From NCBI GenBank assembly GCA_031279395.1, contig JAITIO010000009.1, positions 1 to 60,501 on the forward strand: DNA of 60,501 nt, in the 5' to 3' direction. Position numbers and translations under genes: made by a program. This stretch comes from Puniceicoccales bacterium (GTDB lineage Bacteria > Verrucomicrobiota > Verrucomicrobiia > Opitutales > JAIRKQ01). Of this stretch, positions 38,101 through 46,375 are shown in pieces. Each line of letters opens with the position of its first letter. Within the stretch, counting starts at the first letter, position 1. The notes beneath the pieces are model-generated. The model searched no databases, was not told the DNA's origin, and saw nothing but the letters and a program-made list of their open reading frames with translations.

Positions 38101-38981
38101 CTACGAATTATTAGCCCACCATCCTCCGAGACATTTACAACCGAGATGGTGGTAATACCAGCTTCGATAAAACTTTTTAGCATGCCTTTTCCTAAAGGTT
38201 CGTATGCTCGTGCCAAAACGATGCCATGCTCCACGTCTATTACGTCATCCGTTAAAACGATATCGACCAAAGACTCTTCCTTGATTAATCGATCTACGTT
38301 AACCTCCTGCAGCTTGTAAAAAATCGATAGTATTTCCCGGTCCGAACTATAACCAAATGCACGCAACAGAGTCGTTAAAAGGAACCGACGACGTCTACGA
38401 CGCCTATCCAAATAAACATATAGAAGGTCATTTTGGTCATTTTGTACCTCTATCCAAGTTCCTCGATCAGGCATTATGCGGAACGCATGTAATAATTTTC
38501 CCGACGCATGGGTGGAGACTTCGAAGCAAATACCCGGAGACCGGTGTAACTGACTGACGACAACACGCTCTGTCCCACTAATTACAAACGAACCGCGTTC
38601 GCTCATGAGCGGAATTTCACCCAGGTAAACCTCTTCCTCCCTCGAATCATCACCACTGGAAAGCTTTAGGCACAAAAATAATGGGGCAGCATAGGTTCGA
38701 CTTTCCTTGATACAGAAATCTTCCGAATATTTGGCAGGAGCAACCCTATAGGACACATAGTTTAACGAGGCTGTCCCATCATAGCTTTCGATGGGAAACG
38801 TTCGCCTAAAAACCGCTTCTAACCCAACATCTTGCCGATCCTCTGCTCCCACATCAGCCTGTAAAAATTCTTTAAATGAATTTATTTGTGCTTCAATGAG
38901 ATAGGGTGGAGTTATTATTTCTTTTAAACTTCCGAAACTAACGTGACTTTTGTCCATCATAGGATGTAATGACTTCCTCAA
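35175..38981 (-). CDS. rpoB: DNA-directed RNA polymerase subunit beta
   Basis: The 1268-residue subunit carries the rifampicin-pocket region (FFARSQLSQFMDQINPLSELTHKRRLSAIGPSGLNRDRAG), the ETPEGPNIGLI segment, KMAGRHGNKGVVSKI and the C-terminal QQPLGGRAQYGGQRFGEMEVWALEAYGAA block. Residues of the rifampicin pocket look like the usual susceptible type. It lies between rplL and rpoC on the minus strand. Confidence 0.98.
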   Translation of the reverse strand: MRKSLHPMMDKSHVSFGSLKEIITPPYLIEAQINSFKEFLQADVGAEDRQDVGLEAVFRRTFPIESYDGTASLNYVSYRVAPAKYSEDFCIKESRTYAAPLFLCLKLSSGDDSREEEVYLGEIPLMSERGSFVISGTERVVVSQLHRSPGICFEVSTHASGKLLHAFRIMPDRGTWIEVQNDQNDLLYVYLDRRRRRRRFLLTTLLRAFGYSSDREILSIFYKLQEVNVDRLIKEESLVDIVLTDDVIDVEHGIVLARAYEPLGKGMLKSFIEAGITTISVVNVSEDGGLIIRSLKKDTTRNEEEALYEIYRHFRPGEPLNLQNAQSFFTRSFKDSKRYDLSKIGRYKINSKLGLHKDLNDTLVGVDDIVAATKYLCSLRSGEGGSIDDIDSLGSRRIRGVGELLINQCRIGLARMERVIREKMSLLNQSVDILSAQKLVNGKMLMSVIRDFFARSQLSQFMDQINPLSELTHKRRLSAIGPSGLNRDRAGMEVRDVHASHYGRICPIETPEGPNIGLINSLGTYARINDFGFIETPYRVVKNGHVTSDVVYLSADREENKLIAQANSDIDENGNLTGKITVRKSSEILEVDPHDVDLMDVSPKQVISIAAGLIPFLEHDDTSRALMGANMQRQGVPLLTTEAPLVGTGIEKKLACDSGHVILAKSDGIVASIDGTKIIVTKDGKLPNNFNESDGTHGKNIQIYHLRKYWRSNASTCFNQKPVVRKYQKVQIGDILADGAATDNGELALGKNVLVAFMPWNGYNFEDAVILNERMIRDDIFTSIHIEEYEVSARDTKLGPEEITRDIPNVGDEALKNLSRNGIIKIGAEVRPGDILVGKITPKTETDLAPEEKLLRAIFGEKAADVKDSSLLAPAGCYGTVMDVKISSRIDNEQEDISEIECKRRIKKTNEEFRAQADMIRDDLTEAFSSILLGEKIPLDITDSDTGEVILPANRKITKTLLRRLAACGSNIRMAVSPVRTKIMEIIEVYQVKFDDLEKERLHKIAAIESGNIDDSGIIKNVKVFIANKRKIQVGDKMAGRHGNKGVVSKIVKTEDMPFLEDGTPIDIILNPLGVPGRMNVGQVLETHLGLVCKRLGITVSTPVFDGIKESKMQELYRQAGLPEGGKVDLFDGCTGRKFDQKVMVGYIYMMKLNHLVADKVHARAVGPYSLITQQPLGGRAQYGGQRFGEMEVWALEAYGAAYSLQELLTVKSDDLQGRTKIYESIVKGDTSLDAGVPQSFNVLVKEMQGLCLDIKLEDDRLLDMENF

Positions 38982-39018
38982 AATTTTTATACAAACTATT
39001 CAACCACAGCCTCCTTCG

Positions 39019-39092
39019 TTGTATTTGTGTCAAATACAATAAAAAAACCACAGCTTTCTCCCTAAAAAGATCATATGATTAAAAAATAATCA
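39019..39092 (-). promoter_or_regulatory. Two hairpins between rplL and rpoB, possible attenuator or processing site
   Basis: Just after rplL, TGATTA/TAATCA (39076-39081 and 39087-39092) forms a small stem with a T5 loop. Further on, TTGTATTT/AAATACAA (39019-39026 and 39032-39039) forms an 8-bp stem. In E. coli this junction holds a partial terminator and an RNase III site, so a similar role is plausible by position only. Confidence 0.4.
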
Positions 39093-39103
39093 CATGGAGA
39101 ATG

Positions 39104-39493
39104 CTACCTCAGCTCAACGGTCGCCCCGGCAGCTTCTAATTTTTTCTTTATTTCCTCTGCATCAGCCTTTGAAACCGCCTCTTTTACGGTCTTCGGAGCT
39201 CCTTCGACAAGATCCTTAGCCTCCTTTAGTCCAAGTCCCGCGATTTCACGGACAGCTTTGATGGCTTCAATCTTTTTATCGCCTGCCGATTTTAGCACGA
39301 CTTCGAATTCGGTCTTCTCTTCCGCAACGGGCGAATCCGCTGCAGCCGTTGCCGCAACGGTTGCCACCGCTGCTACCGGTGCCGCTGCACTGACACCCCA
39401 CTTAGCTTCCAAGTCCTTAACCAGAGAAGCGATATCCAATACCGACTGTCCACTCAACCAATCTATTACCTGTTCTTTTGTTATACCTGTCAT
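39104..39493 (-). CDS. rplL: 50S ribosomal protein L7/L12
   Basis: The stalk protein has an N-terminal dimerisation domain (ITKEQVIDWLSGQSVLDIASLVKDLEAKWG), an Ala/Val-rich hinge and a C-terminal factor-binding domain (KKIEAIKAVREIAGLGLKEAKDLVEGAPK). The ATG at 39493 follows a strong SD (GAAAGGAAAGAAA) and gives 129 residues; an ATG at 39538 would add 15 atypical residues. Confidence 0.97.
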   Translation of the reverse strand: MTGITKEQVIDWLSGQSVLDIASLVKDLEAKWGVSAAAPVAAVATVAATAAADSPVAEEKTEFEVVLKSAGDKKIEAIKAVREIAGLGLKEAKDLVEGAPKTVKEAVSKADAEEIKKKLEAAGATVELR

Positions 39494-39583
39494 TTTCTTT
39501 CCTTTCGAAATTTCGCTAGCGGCATCACCAAACGCCATTTAAGAAACACTTTTCCTAGTAAAATTTCATTTTTTTGAAAAATT

Positions 39584-40096
39584 CTATAATCTCACCTTGG
39601 CCTGCAATACATTCAATACCCCCTGTGGGACAGCATTCATCGTTCGTAGCAACTTTGTCGCCGGAGTATTTAACAATGCTAAAAATTGCGTACGCAAAAT
39701 ATCAATGCCAGGAAGGTCCGCCAATGTGCTTATATCTTGTAAACTAAGCAGTTTACCACCAAGCAAACCACCCCGCATTGCCAATTTTCCCTCCTTACTA
39801 TTTTTATGAAACTCCTTCAACAATTTCGCTATTCCAACGGGATTTTTCCCACCAACGACGAGGGCTATTTGTCCCTCGAAACCACCTTCCGGCATCGGCA
39901 ATGACCTCGCTTCGGTTGCCTTTTTCAGCAGAGACTTTTTTATAACATGAAATTCACCCTGCTCCGGCCATAATTTCTGACGCAAGTTGGCAACATCGGA
40001 AACCGTTACACCACGAAAGTCTGTAAAAAATACATAGTTCGACTTGTCGAGATGCTTTCCTATCTCCCCAACCAAAAGCTTCTTTTCGTTTCTCAT
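39584..40096 (-). CDS. rplJ: 50S ribosomal protein L10
   Basis: The 170-residue protein forms the base of the L7/L12 stalk. N-terminal NYVFFTDFRGVTVSDVANLR and central GQIALVVGGKNPVGIAK match the family, and the C-terminal helix needed for L12 binding (LNTPATKLLRTMNAVPQGVLNVLQA) is present. It lies 8 bp after rplA. L10 commonly represses its own operon, which is likely but not visible here. Confidence 0.97.
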   Translation of the reverse strand: MRNEKKLLVGEIGKHLDKSNYVFFTDFRGVTVSDVANLRQKLWPEQGEFHVIKKSLLKKATEARSLPMPEGGFEGQIALVVGGKNPVGIAKLLKEFHKNSKEGKLAMRGGLLGGKLLSLQDISTLADLPGIDILRTQFLALLNTPATKLLRTMNAVPQGVLNVLQAKVRL

Positions 40097-40104
40097 TTTT
40101 TCCC

Positions 40105-40797
40105 CTAAAACTTTCCAAATATTTTCTGTGACAACTTAATGCCCGGTGTCATGGTTCCTGCAATCGTCATAGATTCTACAAATTTACCACGGAATTCTGC
40201 CGGACGCATCTTTGATAAAACATCTATGGCCATATCGCAATTTTCTACTAAATTTGGCCCATCAAACGATCGTTTGCCTATCACAATTGCCAAATTAGCA
40301 GTTTTATCCATCTTAAATTCTACTCGCCCGGCCTTTACCGCCTGAATCGCAGAAGGCAAATCGTCCGAAACGGTGCCAGTTTTAGGATTGGGCATTAAAC
40401 CCCGTGGTCCCAAAATCCTAGCAGCGGAACGGACCTCTTTCATGGCTGATGTTGTTGCGACGGCTACATCGAAATCTAACCAACCATCGTTGATTTTTTG
40501 TAAAACATCGAGCAAGCCCGCCTCGTCAGCCCCTGCAACCAACGCACCCGCCGGATCATCGGTAAATGCTAACACTTTCACCCTTCGACCGCTACCATGC
40601 GGCAATGAAACAGTCCCACGAACCATCTGGTCGCTTTGCTTGGGATCTACCCCTAAATGGACAGACAGCACAACGGTTTCATCAAACTTTGCCTTTGGCA
40701 TTTTCCTCAGCAGTTCAATGGCTTCCGATACGGAATATCCATTCTCCAAATCGGCAACCTCCAGTGCTTTAGTATATCGTTTGCTTGATTTCTTCAT
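40105..40797 (-). CDS. rplA: 50S ribosomal protein L1
   Basis: The ATG at 40797 (MKKSSKRYTKALEVADL) gives the standard 230 residues; the longer frame from 40848 overlaps rplK. Family motifs include FDETVVLSVHLGVDPKQSDQMVRG, ARILGPRGLMPNPKTGTV and GRVEFKMDKTANLAIVIGK. L1 forms the E-site stalk and often autoregulates rplKA translation. Confidence 0.97.
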   Translation of the reverse strand: MKKSSKRYTKALEVADLENGYSVSEAIELLRKMPKAKFDETVVLSVHLGVDPKQSDQMVRGTVSLPHGSGRRVKVLAFTDDPAGALVAGADEAGLLDVLQKINDGWLDFDVAVATTSAMKEVRSAARILGPRGLMPNPKTGTVSDDLPSAIQAVKAGRVEFKMDKTANLAIVIGKRSFDGPNLVENCDMAIDVLSKMRPAEFRGKFVESMTIAGTMTPGIKLSQKIFGKF

Positions 40798-40804
40798 AAA
40801 CTTA

Positions 40805-41230
40805 TCACTTGATGACCTCAATCCCCATGCTTTTTGCTGTTCCTTCAATTATTTTAACCGCCTGTTCAATCGAATTGGTGTTTAAATCTTCCTTTTTAAT
40901 ATTAGCAATTTCCATAACCTGGGCCTTTGTAACTTTTCCAACTTTATTGCGATTGGGAACTCCCGATGCTTTTTCTATGCCAGCGGCTTTTTTGAGCAAT
41001 ACCGCAGCGGGGGGAGATTTAAGAATAAAACTAAACGTTTTATCCGCGTAAACCGATATGACCACCGGTAGAATCATTCCATTTTGGTCCTTCGTCTTGG
41101 CATTGAATTCTTTGCAAAAAACCATAATGTTTACGCCGGCTGCCCCCAATGCTGGACCAACTGGAGGTGCAGGATTTGCAGCACCGGCAGGTAACTGCAA
41201 TTTTATCTCTTTGATGACCTTTTTTGCCAT
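40805..41230 (-). CDS. rplK: 50S ribosomal protein L11
   Basis: The 141-residue protein has the Pro-rich N-terminal domain (AGAANPAPPVGPALGAAGVNIM) and the rRNA-binding C-terminal domain (GKVTKAQVMEIANIKKEDLN). It is part of the GTPase-associated centre and lies 7 bp upstream of rplA. Confidence 0.98.
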   Translation of the reverse strand: MAKKVIKEIKLQLPAGAANPAPPVGPALGAAGVNIMVFCKEFNAKTKDQNGMILPVVISVYADKTFSFILKSPPAAVLLKKAAGIEKASGVPNRNKVGKVTKAQVMEIANIKKEDLNTNSIEQAVKIIEGTAKSMGIEVIK

Positions 41231-41248
41231 TTTTTACTCCTAAAAACT

Positions 41249-41863
41249 CTAATTTTCTCCGTCAACGCACCGTCTAACTTGCCAAAATTCTAAATCGACT
41301 GGAGTCGAACGACCAAACATCGAAACATTTACGCGTAACCGCCCCTCTTCTGTATCAATACCTTCTATTGTTCCTGTCAAGTTTAAAAATGGACCATCAT
41401 TAATTTTTACAGTTTCGCCCAGGTCATAGGTAACCTTCGGAATACTTTGGCCGCTAACGGCTTCAACCTTTGCCAAAATGTTGTCAATTTCATCCTGTTT
41501 CAATGCAACGGGATTGCGATCTCCTATAAATCTAACAACCCCCGGAACATTTTTTACAAGAGAAAATGGTTCCTCGAGAAACTTGCCGTCGGTATCATAC
41601 ATTTTCATTTTAATAAAGACATAGCCTGGATAAAATTTCCTCACACGGGAATATTTTTTACCATTTTTTACCTCCATAATCTTTTCCGTCGGAACCAGTA
41701 CTTCCTCGATAACACCTTCAAAATTATGCTTTTTCTCAAGAACGTGAATGGCGTCCTTAACTTTACTTTCCTGATTCGACAAAGTCTGCAAAACGAACCA
41801 TTTTGGCAGCAACATCTTCTCATCAAACACGGTTTCAAGTCCTTCTAATGTCTCGTCATCCAT
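41249..41863 (-). CDS. nusG: Transcription termination/antitermination protein NusG
   Basis: The 204-residue protein has the NGN domain (KWFVLQTLSNQESKVKDAI, KFYPGYVFIKMKM, PGVVRFIGDRNPVAL) and a C-terminal KOW domain (YDLGETVKINDGPFLNLTGTIEGIDTEEGRLRV). It binds RNA polymerase and links it to Rho or the ribosome. It sits 6 bp after secE. Confidence 0.97.
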   Translation of the reverse strand: MDDETLEGLETVFDEKMLLPKWFVLQTLSNQESKVKDAIHVLEKKHNFEGVIEEVLVPTEKIMEVKNGKKYSRVRKFYPGYVFIKMKMYDTDGKFLEEPFSLVKNVPGVVRFIGDRNPVALKQDEIDNILAKVEAVSGQSIPKVTYDLGETVKINDGPFLNLTGTIEGIDTEEGRLRVNVSMFGRSTPVDLEFWQVRRCVDGEN

Positions 41864-41869
41864 TTTATT

Positions 41870-42067
41870 CTAACCTCTAACGCATTTGATCACAAAGCCC
41901 ACAACGTTGAATAGGGAAAAGTCTATTATGCTTACGTAAAAACTAATCAAAAGCATACCGACTATGACAACAACGGTAGACTTCCCCAATTCCTTTTTCA
42001 CGGGCCAAGCTGCTTTCTTGAGCTCGTCCAATGTTTCAGAAAAAAAACGCTTCGTCTTTCCTAACAT
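41870..42067 (-). CDS. secE: Preprotein translocase subunit SecE
   Basis: The 65-residue single-span form has the amphipathic segment FFSETLDELKKAAWPVKKELGKST followed by one transmembrane helix (VVVIVGMLLISFYVSIIDFSLF). It stabilises SecY in the inner membrane. The short length is normal outside enterobacteria. Confidence 0.96.
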   Translation of the reverse strand: MLGKTKRFFSETLDELKKAAWPVKKELGKSTVVVIVGMLLISFYVSIIDFSLFNVVGFVIKCVRG

Positions 42068-42094
42068 ATGTCACTCTTTTTATGGGAAAAGTCA

Positions 42095-42170
<76 letters not shown>

Positions 42171-42245
42171 TTGATTTCAAACATTAACCAACCATATTTC
42201 TTTTTTAAATGGCAAGGTAGCGTACGGGCCTTCTTTAATATCACA

Positions 42246-43436
42246 TCAGGCTACCACCTCTGTGATTCGTCCTGCCCCTATGGTGCGACCCCCTTCGCGG
42301 ATAGCAAAGCGCTGTCCCTTTTCCATGGCTATCTGTTTCTGCAGGAGCAATTCTATGCTCAAACTATCCCCTGGCATTACCATCTCTCTACCTTCCGGCA
42401 AATTAACAATACCCGTAACATCAGCCGTTCCAAAGTAAAACTGTGGACGATATCCATTGAAAAATGGAGTATGGCGTCCCCCTTCATCTTTGGTTAAAAC
42501 ATATATTTCAGCCTTTGCCTTTGTATGCGGGTGAATTGATCCGATCTTGGCCAATACCTGCCCCCGTTCGACACCATCCTTGTCTATGCCGCGCAGAAGT
42601 ATTCCAACATTATCGCCGGCTTGCCCCCTATCTAACAGCTTGCGAAACATTTCAATTCCCGTGCATGTGGTTTTTACCGTATCGCGTAATCCAACGATTT
42701 CGACTTCCTCTCCGACCCTGATGGCTCCACGTTCAATACGACCCGTTGCAACGGTCCCTCTTCCCGTAATCGAGAAAACGCCTTCAATGGCCATTAAAAA
42801 TGGCATATCCACGTTTCTAACGGGCTCTGGAATATCATTATCGATTGCATTCAGTAACTCGCCAATGGCTTTAACACCCTCCGGTTTACCTTCCAGTGCC
42901 GCCAAAGCAGATCCACGAATAACGGTGACCTTGTCGCCTGGATACTCATATTTATTCAAAAGATCACGTACTTCCACCTCGACCAAACCAAGTAACTCCG
43001 GATCATCCAAAAGGTCAACCTTATTTAAAAAAACGACTAGGTTTGGAACCCCTACTTGGCGAGCAAGCAATATGTGTTCATGGGTTTGAGGCATTGGCCC
43101 ATCGTAGGCACTAACGACCAAAATTGCTCCATCCATTTGGGCAGCTCCGGTGATCATGTTTTTGACAAAATCGGCATGTCCTGGGCAGTCGACGTGGGCA
43201 TAATGCCGAAGTTCCGTCTGATACTCGACGTGGGATACGGCAATCGTGACAGTTTTGGTAGAATCACGAACCGTCCCGCCTTTGGTAACATCAGCGTAGG
43301 ACTTGAATTCAGCCAACTTATTGTCCGATTGCACTTTTAATATAGCCGTTGTCAACGTTGACTTTCCATGGTCAACGTGCCCTATGGTTCCAACATTTAC
43401 GTGTGGCTTATTCCGTTCGAAGGTTTCTTTTGCCAT
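42246..43436 (-). CDS. tuf: Translation elongation factor Tu
   Basis: The 396-residue GTPase has G1 GHVDHGKST, DCPGHADFVKN (G3), a NKVD motif (G4), GSALAAL (G5) and intact domains II and III. Switch I is unusual: the common ERGITINTAHVEY is replaced by STKTVTIAVSHVEY, preceded by TKGGTVRD, and PMPQTREH reads PMPQTHEH. The Mg2+-binding Thr (Thr64) and the DCPGH histidine are kept. The change may be a lineage trait. tRNA-Thr and tRNA-Trp flank the gene. Confidence 0.97.
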   Translation of the reverse strand: MAKETFERNKPHVNVGTIGHVDHGKSTLTTAILKVQSDNKLAEFKSYADVTKGGTVRDSTKTVTIAVSHVEYQTELRHYAHVDCPGHADFVKNMITGAAQMDGAILVVSAYDGPMPQTHEHILLARQVGVPNLVVFLNKVDLLDDPELLGLVEVEVRDLLNKYEYPGDKVTVIRGSALAALEGKPEGVKAIGELLNAIDNDIPEPVRNVDMPFLMAIEGVFSITGRGTVATGRIERGAIRVGEEVEIVGLRDTVKTTCTGIEMFRKLLDRGQAGDNVGILLRGIDKDGVERGQVLAKIGSIHPHTKAKAEIYVLTKDEGGRHTPFFNGYRPQFYFGTADVTGIVNLPEGREMVMPGDSLSIELLLQKQIAMEKGQRFAIREGGRTIGAGRITEVVA

Positions 43437-43479
43437 TTTGCTTCCTTTTTTTTATATATAAAATTTAAATTTTAAACTC

Positions 43480-43555
<76 letters not shown>

Positions 43556-44169
43556 GCCCGCCATTGACAACGCCACGACGGCGTGTACGTTACCTAAGAC
43601 CGATTATCCGCAATTTGCAAGGTCACGGACAAACGTCAATATTTATTTTTACCGTTTTATAATTTTCCAATTTAACAAAATCATTGTATGGGCCTACTGG
43701 TCGCTCTGCAAAGGGAAAAAATATGTTCCTGTTAATTTTTTGTAAAAAAATTCTCCATTCCTGGATAGAAAATTGAAAGAAAAATAAAAAAAGGAGTAGT
43801 CCTCATAAAAAGAGGATTAACAAATGGAAGGAAGCGAAGAAAGTTTGAGGGCAAAAGATGTAACTAATAAGTGAATGAGTATTTGAACAAATAAATAGAT
43901 ATTCCCTAAGGTTGCGAAGGAAACTTTTGCAGAAACTGGCCTGGCAAAAAACAGGAAATTTCGGTGATAGACCTAACCCGTCTAAAAATTCACAGGACAG
44001 CGGTAAGCCCGAATTTTTGCAGAATTTGTGAGTCCCAAACTCGGAGGAAGCACCATGGCTTTGCCAGCTTTTCTGCACATTGGTAAAAGTAAAAATTTTA
44101 CAAAAAAAGACTTGCAAAGGAAAGATTTTTCGTGTAGGGATCATACATAATAACTAAAGAAAGAATAAT
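43556..44169 (+). promoter_or_regulatory. Intergenic region containing the conserved leader of the repeat protein
   Basis: The left part (43556-43800) holds the candidate tuf promoter on the minus strand and AT-rich DNA. The right part (43915-44169) is the second copy of the leader described at 1545-1790, ending AAAGAAAGAATAAT before the ATG. A short in-leader frame from the ATG at 44054 (MALPAFL...KKDLQRKDFS) resembles one in the other leader (MVLPAFL...KKDLQRKDFS). Their lengths differ (31 versus 37 codons) and it may not be translated. Confidence 0.6.
43603..43632 (-). promoter_or_regulatory. Candidate promoter for the tRNA-Thr/tuf transcript
   Basis: On the minus strand, TTGTCC (43632-43627) and GATAAT (43608-43603) are 18 bp apart, about 48 bp before the 5' end of tRNA-Thr. 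The fit to sigma-70 consensus is fair and the position is sensible. Confidence 0.45.
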
Positions 44170-46323
44170 ATGAATAGCATCGATACTATAACAAGTCATG
44201 GGGCGAACACTCGGAAAGAAATGTCATCCCTAGAAAATGATAAACCGTCGGCTACAACGGATTTGCATGATTTCAGAGACAGTCCAAATCCTCGGCCATT
44301 TGGAACCGAAGAAGATACAACCGTACCTTTGGCAAAACCTTTCATCGAACAACCAAAGGCTTTTGTAGATGAGGTACGTAGGATACTTGGGCGTGGTGAT
44401 GCCGGTGTATGGCTATTAAAGTCACAACTGCGGACTGGTAGATTACAATTTAAAACAGAGGAAATGTCTTCGAAGGAGATACTAGACTTCCTAACGATGA
44501 TATTGGAATATGACCCATTTGATAGGGAGCTCTTTGAATTGATGGTGTTGGATGAAAATTCAAGGATAGACCTGAAGTGCCTATCGGCGGAACAGTCAAA
44601 TATTTTGGCGGATAAACTGGCCGAGCGAAATCTGGAAGGTATGGGTCTGCTGGAAGGTCTGATTAGCCAAGATAGATTGCCAAACGTTCTGATCCACAAA
44701 CCAGAAGAATTTATTAATTTTTGTTTTTCGCGGGGCACACCCGGCTTGTCCCTATTTCAAGTTTTTGTGGACAAGGGTAAAATATTGAACTTTGATCCAA
44801 GTAAATTTTCCCAGGAAAGGGCCAAAGCCTTTGCGGATAAATTGTCAGAGTATGACTCATTGGGTAGAGATTTTCTGGCAAAATTAGTTGAACAAGGGAA
44901 ATTCCTACCTCTCGCGTCATCGGAAGACGTGCCGGCCTGCGCTCCTAAGGTTACTCCTGAAAGTACTCCTAGGATTAACCCACGTCGGATATTGGTAAAA
45001 GCAATTAATAAAGTATTTGAAAGAGAGCCACGAAACCAAGTGCATAATAGACTAGGGACCATGCCGATGAAGGAAGCCCGTGGGATTTGGCAAAGGATAG
45101 CGAATGAAGTGGCGGTGAATTGTTTCGATGAAGATGGCCATGTCGATGTCGTAAAGATCAGAGAATGGATGGACTTTCTCGAGAATACAGAAAATTTCAG
45201 AAAAGAACCACTTTGTTTCATTCCCCACTCAGAGTTCATGCGTTCCCAGATGCATAGAGTATGCGAATGCCTTCTGAATAATAGAAATGATGTCAGGGAC
45301 CTGTTAAATACTGCTGCCGGTATCATCATTGGGCCCTATGGGCAGTCCATTTTGGATACCATGGGAGGATTGAATCCTCCTGTAGCCATACTGGCATCTC
45401 TGTTCACTCCTTACAGGCAGTCAGATGATTTGCCGACAGGCGCGATAAATTCTCTCCAAATTGCAGAAACCCGAAACCATCCGGAACGGCTGATCAAAAT
45501 GTATATACAGATGTTAACCAGTGACCAATTCACATTTCCAAGTGGATATGTAGTCCAACAGCAATTAGTGAGGAATGGTTTCGTCGTCGTTGATTTGAAA
45601 GATGGGCTTATGAAAGGCGTTATATTGGAAAATATTATGAGTGAAGATTTCGTTAAAGCTGACCAACAAAAGGCAACGTGGCGAAAAGAAGGGATAGAAT
45701 ATGTCGAATCGACCAATCCGTCAGAACAATTTAAACTTAAAATGCCGATACACAATATGAATGATGTATTGTTTGCCCACTTCTTTCAAGTGTCTAGCTT
45801 TGGAAATAGGAGAATAAAAGACAATGATAATAACTTCGGTGCCATGCTAATTTATACCGGAATCGGGGAATTTGCCAAAATGTATCCATTGGAAACCTTC
45901 GTGGACGGTTCGAATTTTTTAGCCGGAATAGCAAAGTTAAAAGAACAGGCCGAAATCCAACAACAACTTGGAAATCAATACATGCATGTGGGGACGGTGA
46001 GAGAGGTAGGGAGAATAATCGCAGGGCGAATCTGTCATTTTGGTACTGCAGAGAACATTGACATCGATGCCCTACTGGCCCTCGATCTGAATAATATAGA
46101 AACCGAGAAAATATACCCCATCGGCGACCGTAATTGGATGGGTTATGATAAATCAAAGGATATTCCCCGCCTAGCGATCAAAAAAGAGAATGGAATCTAT
46201 AAATTCGGAACATCACGGGGATTTAGCTTCAAAGAGAATGAGGTATCAAAGTTTTTAATTTATACCACCGACATCGAGGTCCACGATGCAGAGTATTGGG
46301 AACGATATAGGCGTTTCGCCTAA
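44170..46323 (+). CDS. Large multi-segment protein, paralogue of the 1-1544 gene; putative effector
   Basis: The 717-residue protein has no signal peptide or membrane segment. Residues 1-60 are Ser/Thr-rich (MNSIDTITSHGANTRKEMSS). Residues ~65-250 form degenerate ~45-residue repeats (GVWLLKSQL, GMGLLEGLI, GLSLFQVFV, GRDFLAKLV each followed by an S.E helix), which suggests a helical solenoid. One KEARGIWQRIANEV unit follows near 300; this unit is expanded to a tandem array in the paralogue. The C-terminal ~350 residues are more globular (FTPYRQSDDLPTGAIN, FPSGYVVQQQLV, HFFQVSSFGNRR). I do not recognise the family. Type III export is inferred from context only. Confidence 0.9.
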   Translation: MNSIDTITSHGANTRKEMSSLENDKPSATTDLHDFRDSPNPRPFGTEEDTTVPLAKPFIEQPKAFVDEVRRILGRGDAGVWLLKSQLRTGRLQFKTEEMSSKEILDFLTMILEYDPFDRELFELMVLDENSRIDLKCLSAEQSNILADKLAERNLEGMGLLEGLISQDRLPNVLIHKPEEFINFCFSRGTPGLSLFQVFVDKGKILNFDPSKFSQERAKAFADKLSEYDSLGRDFLAKLVEQGKFLPLASSEDVPACAPKVTPESTPRINPRRILVKAINKVFEREPRNQVHNRLGTMPMKEARGIWQRIANEVAVNCFDEDGHVDVVKIREWMDFLENTENFRKEPLCFIPHSEFMRSQMHRVCECLLNNRNDVRDLLNTAAGIIIGPYGQSILDTMGGLNPPVAILASLFTPYRQSDDLPTGAINSLQIAETRNHPERLIKMYIQMLTSDQFTFPSGYVVQQQLVRNGFVVVDLKDGLMKGVILENIMSEDFVKADQQKATWRKEGIEYVESTNPSEQFKLKMPIHNMNDVLFAHFFQVSSFGNRRIKDNDNNFGAMLIYTGIGEFAKMYPLETFVDGSNFLAGIAKLKEQAEIQQQLGNQYMHVGTVREVGRIIAGRICHFGTAENIDIDALLALDLNNIETEKIYPIGDRNWMGYDKSKDIPRLAIKKENGIYKFGTSRGFSFKENEVSKFLIYTTDIEVHDAEYWERYRRFA

Positions 46324-46375
46324 ATTTCCGTGGATTGAGCCCTACGGTAAATTGTTTTCCATCGCCCTATCGTTT

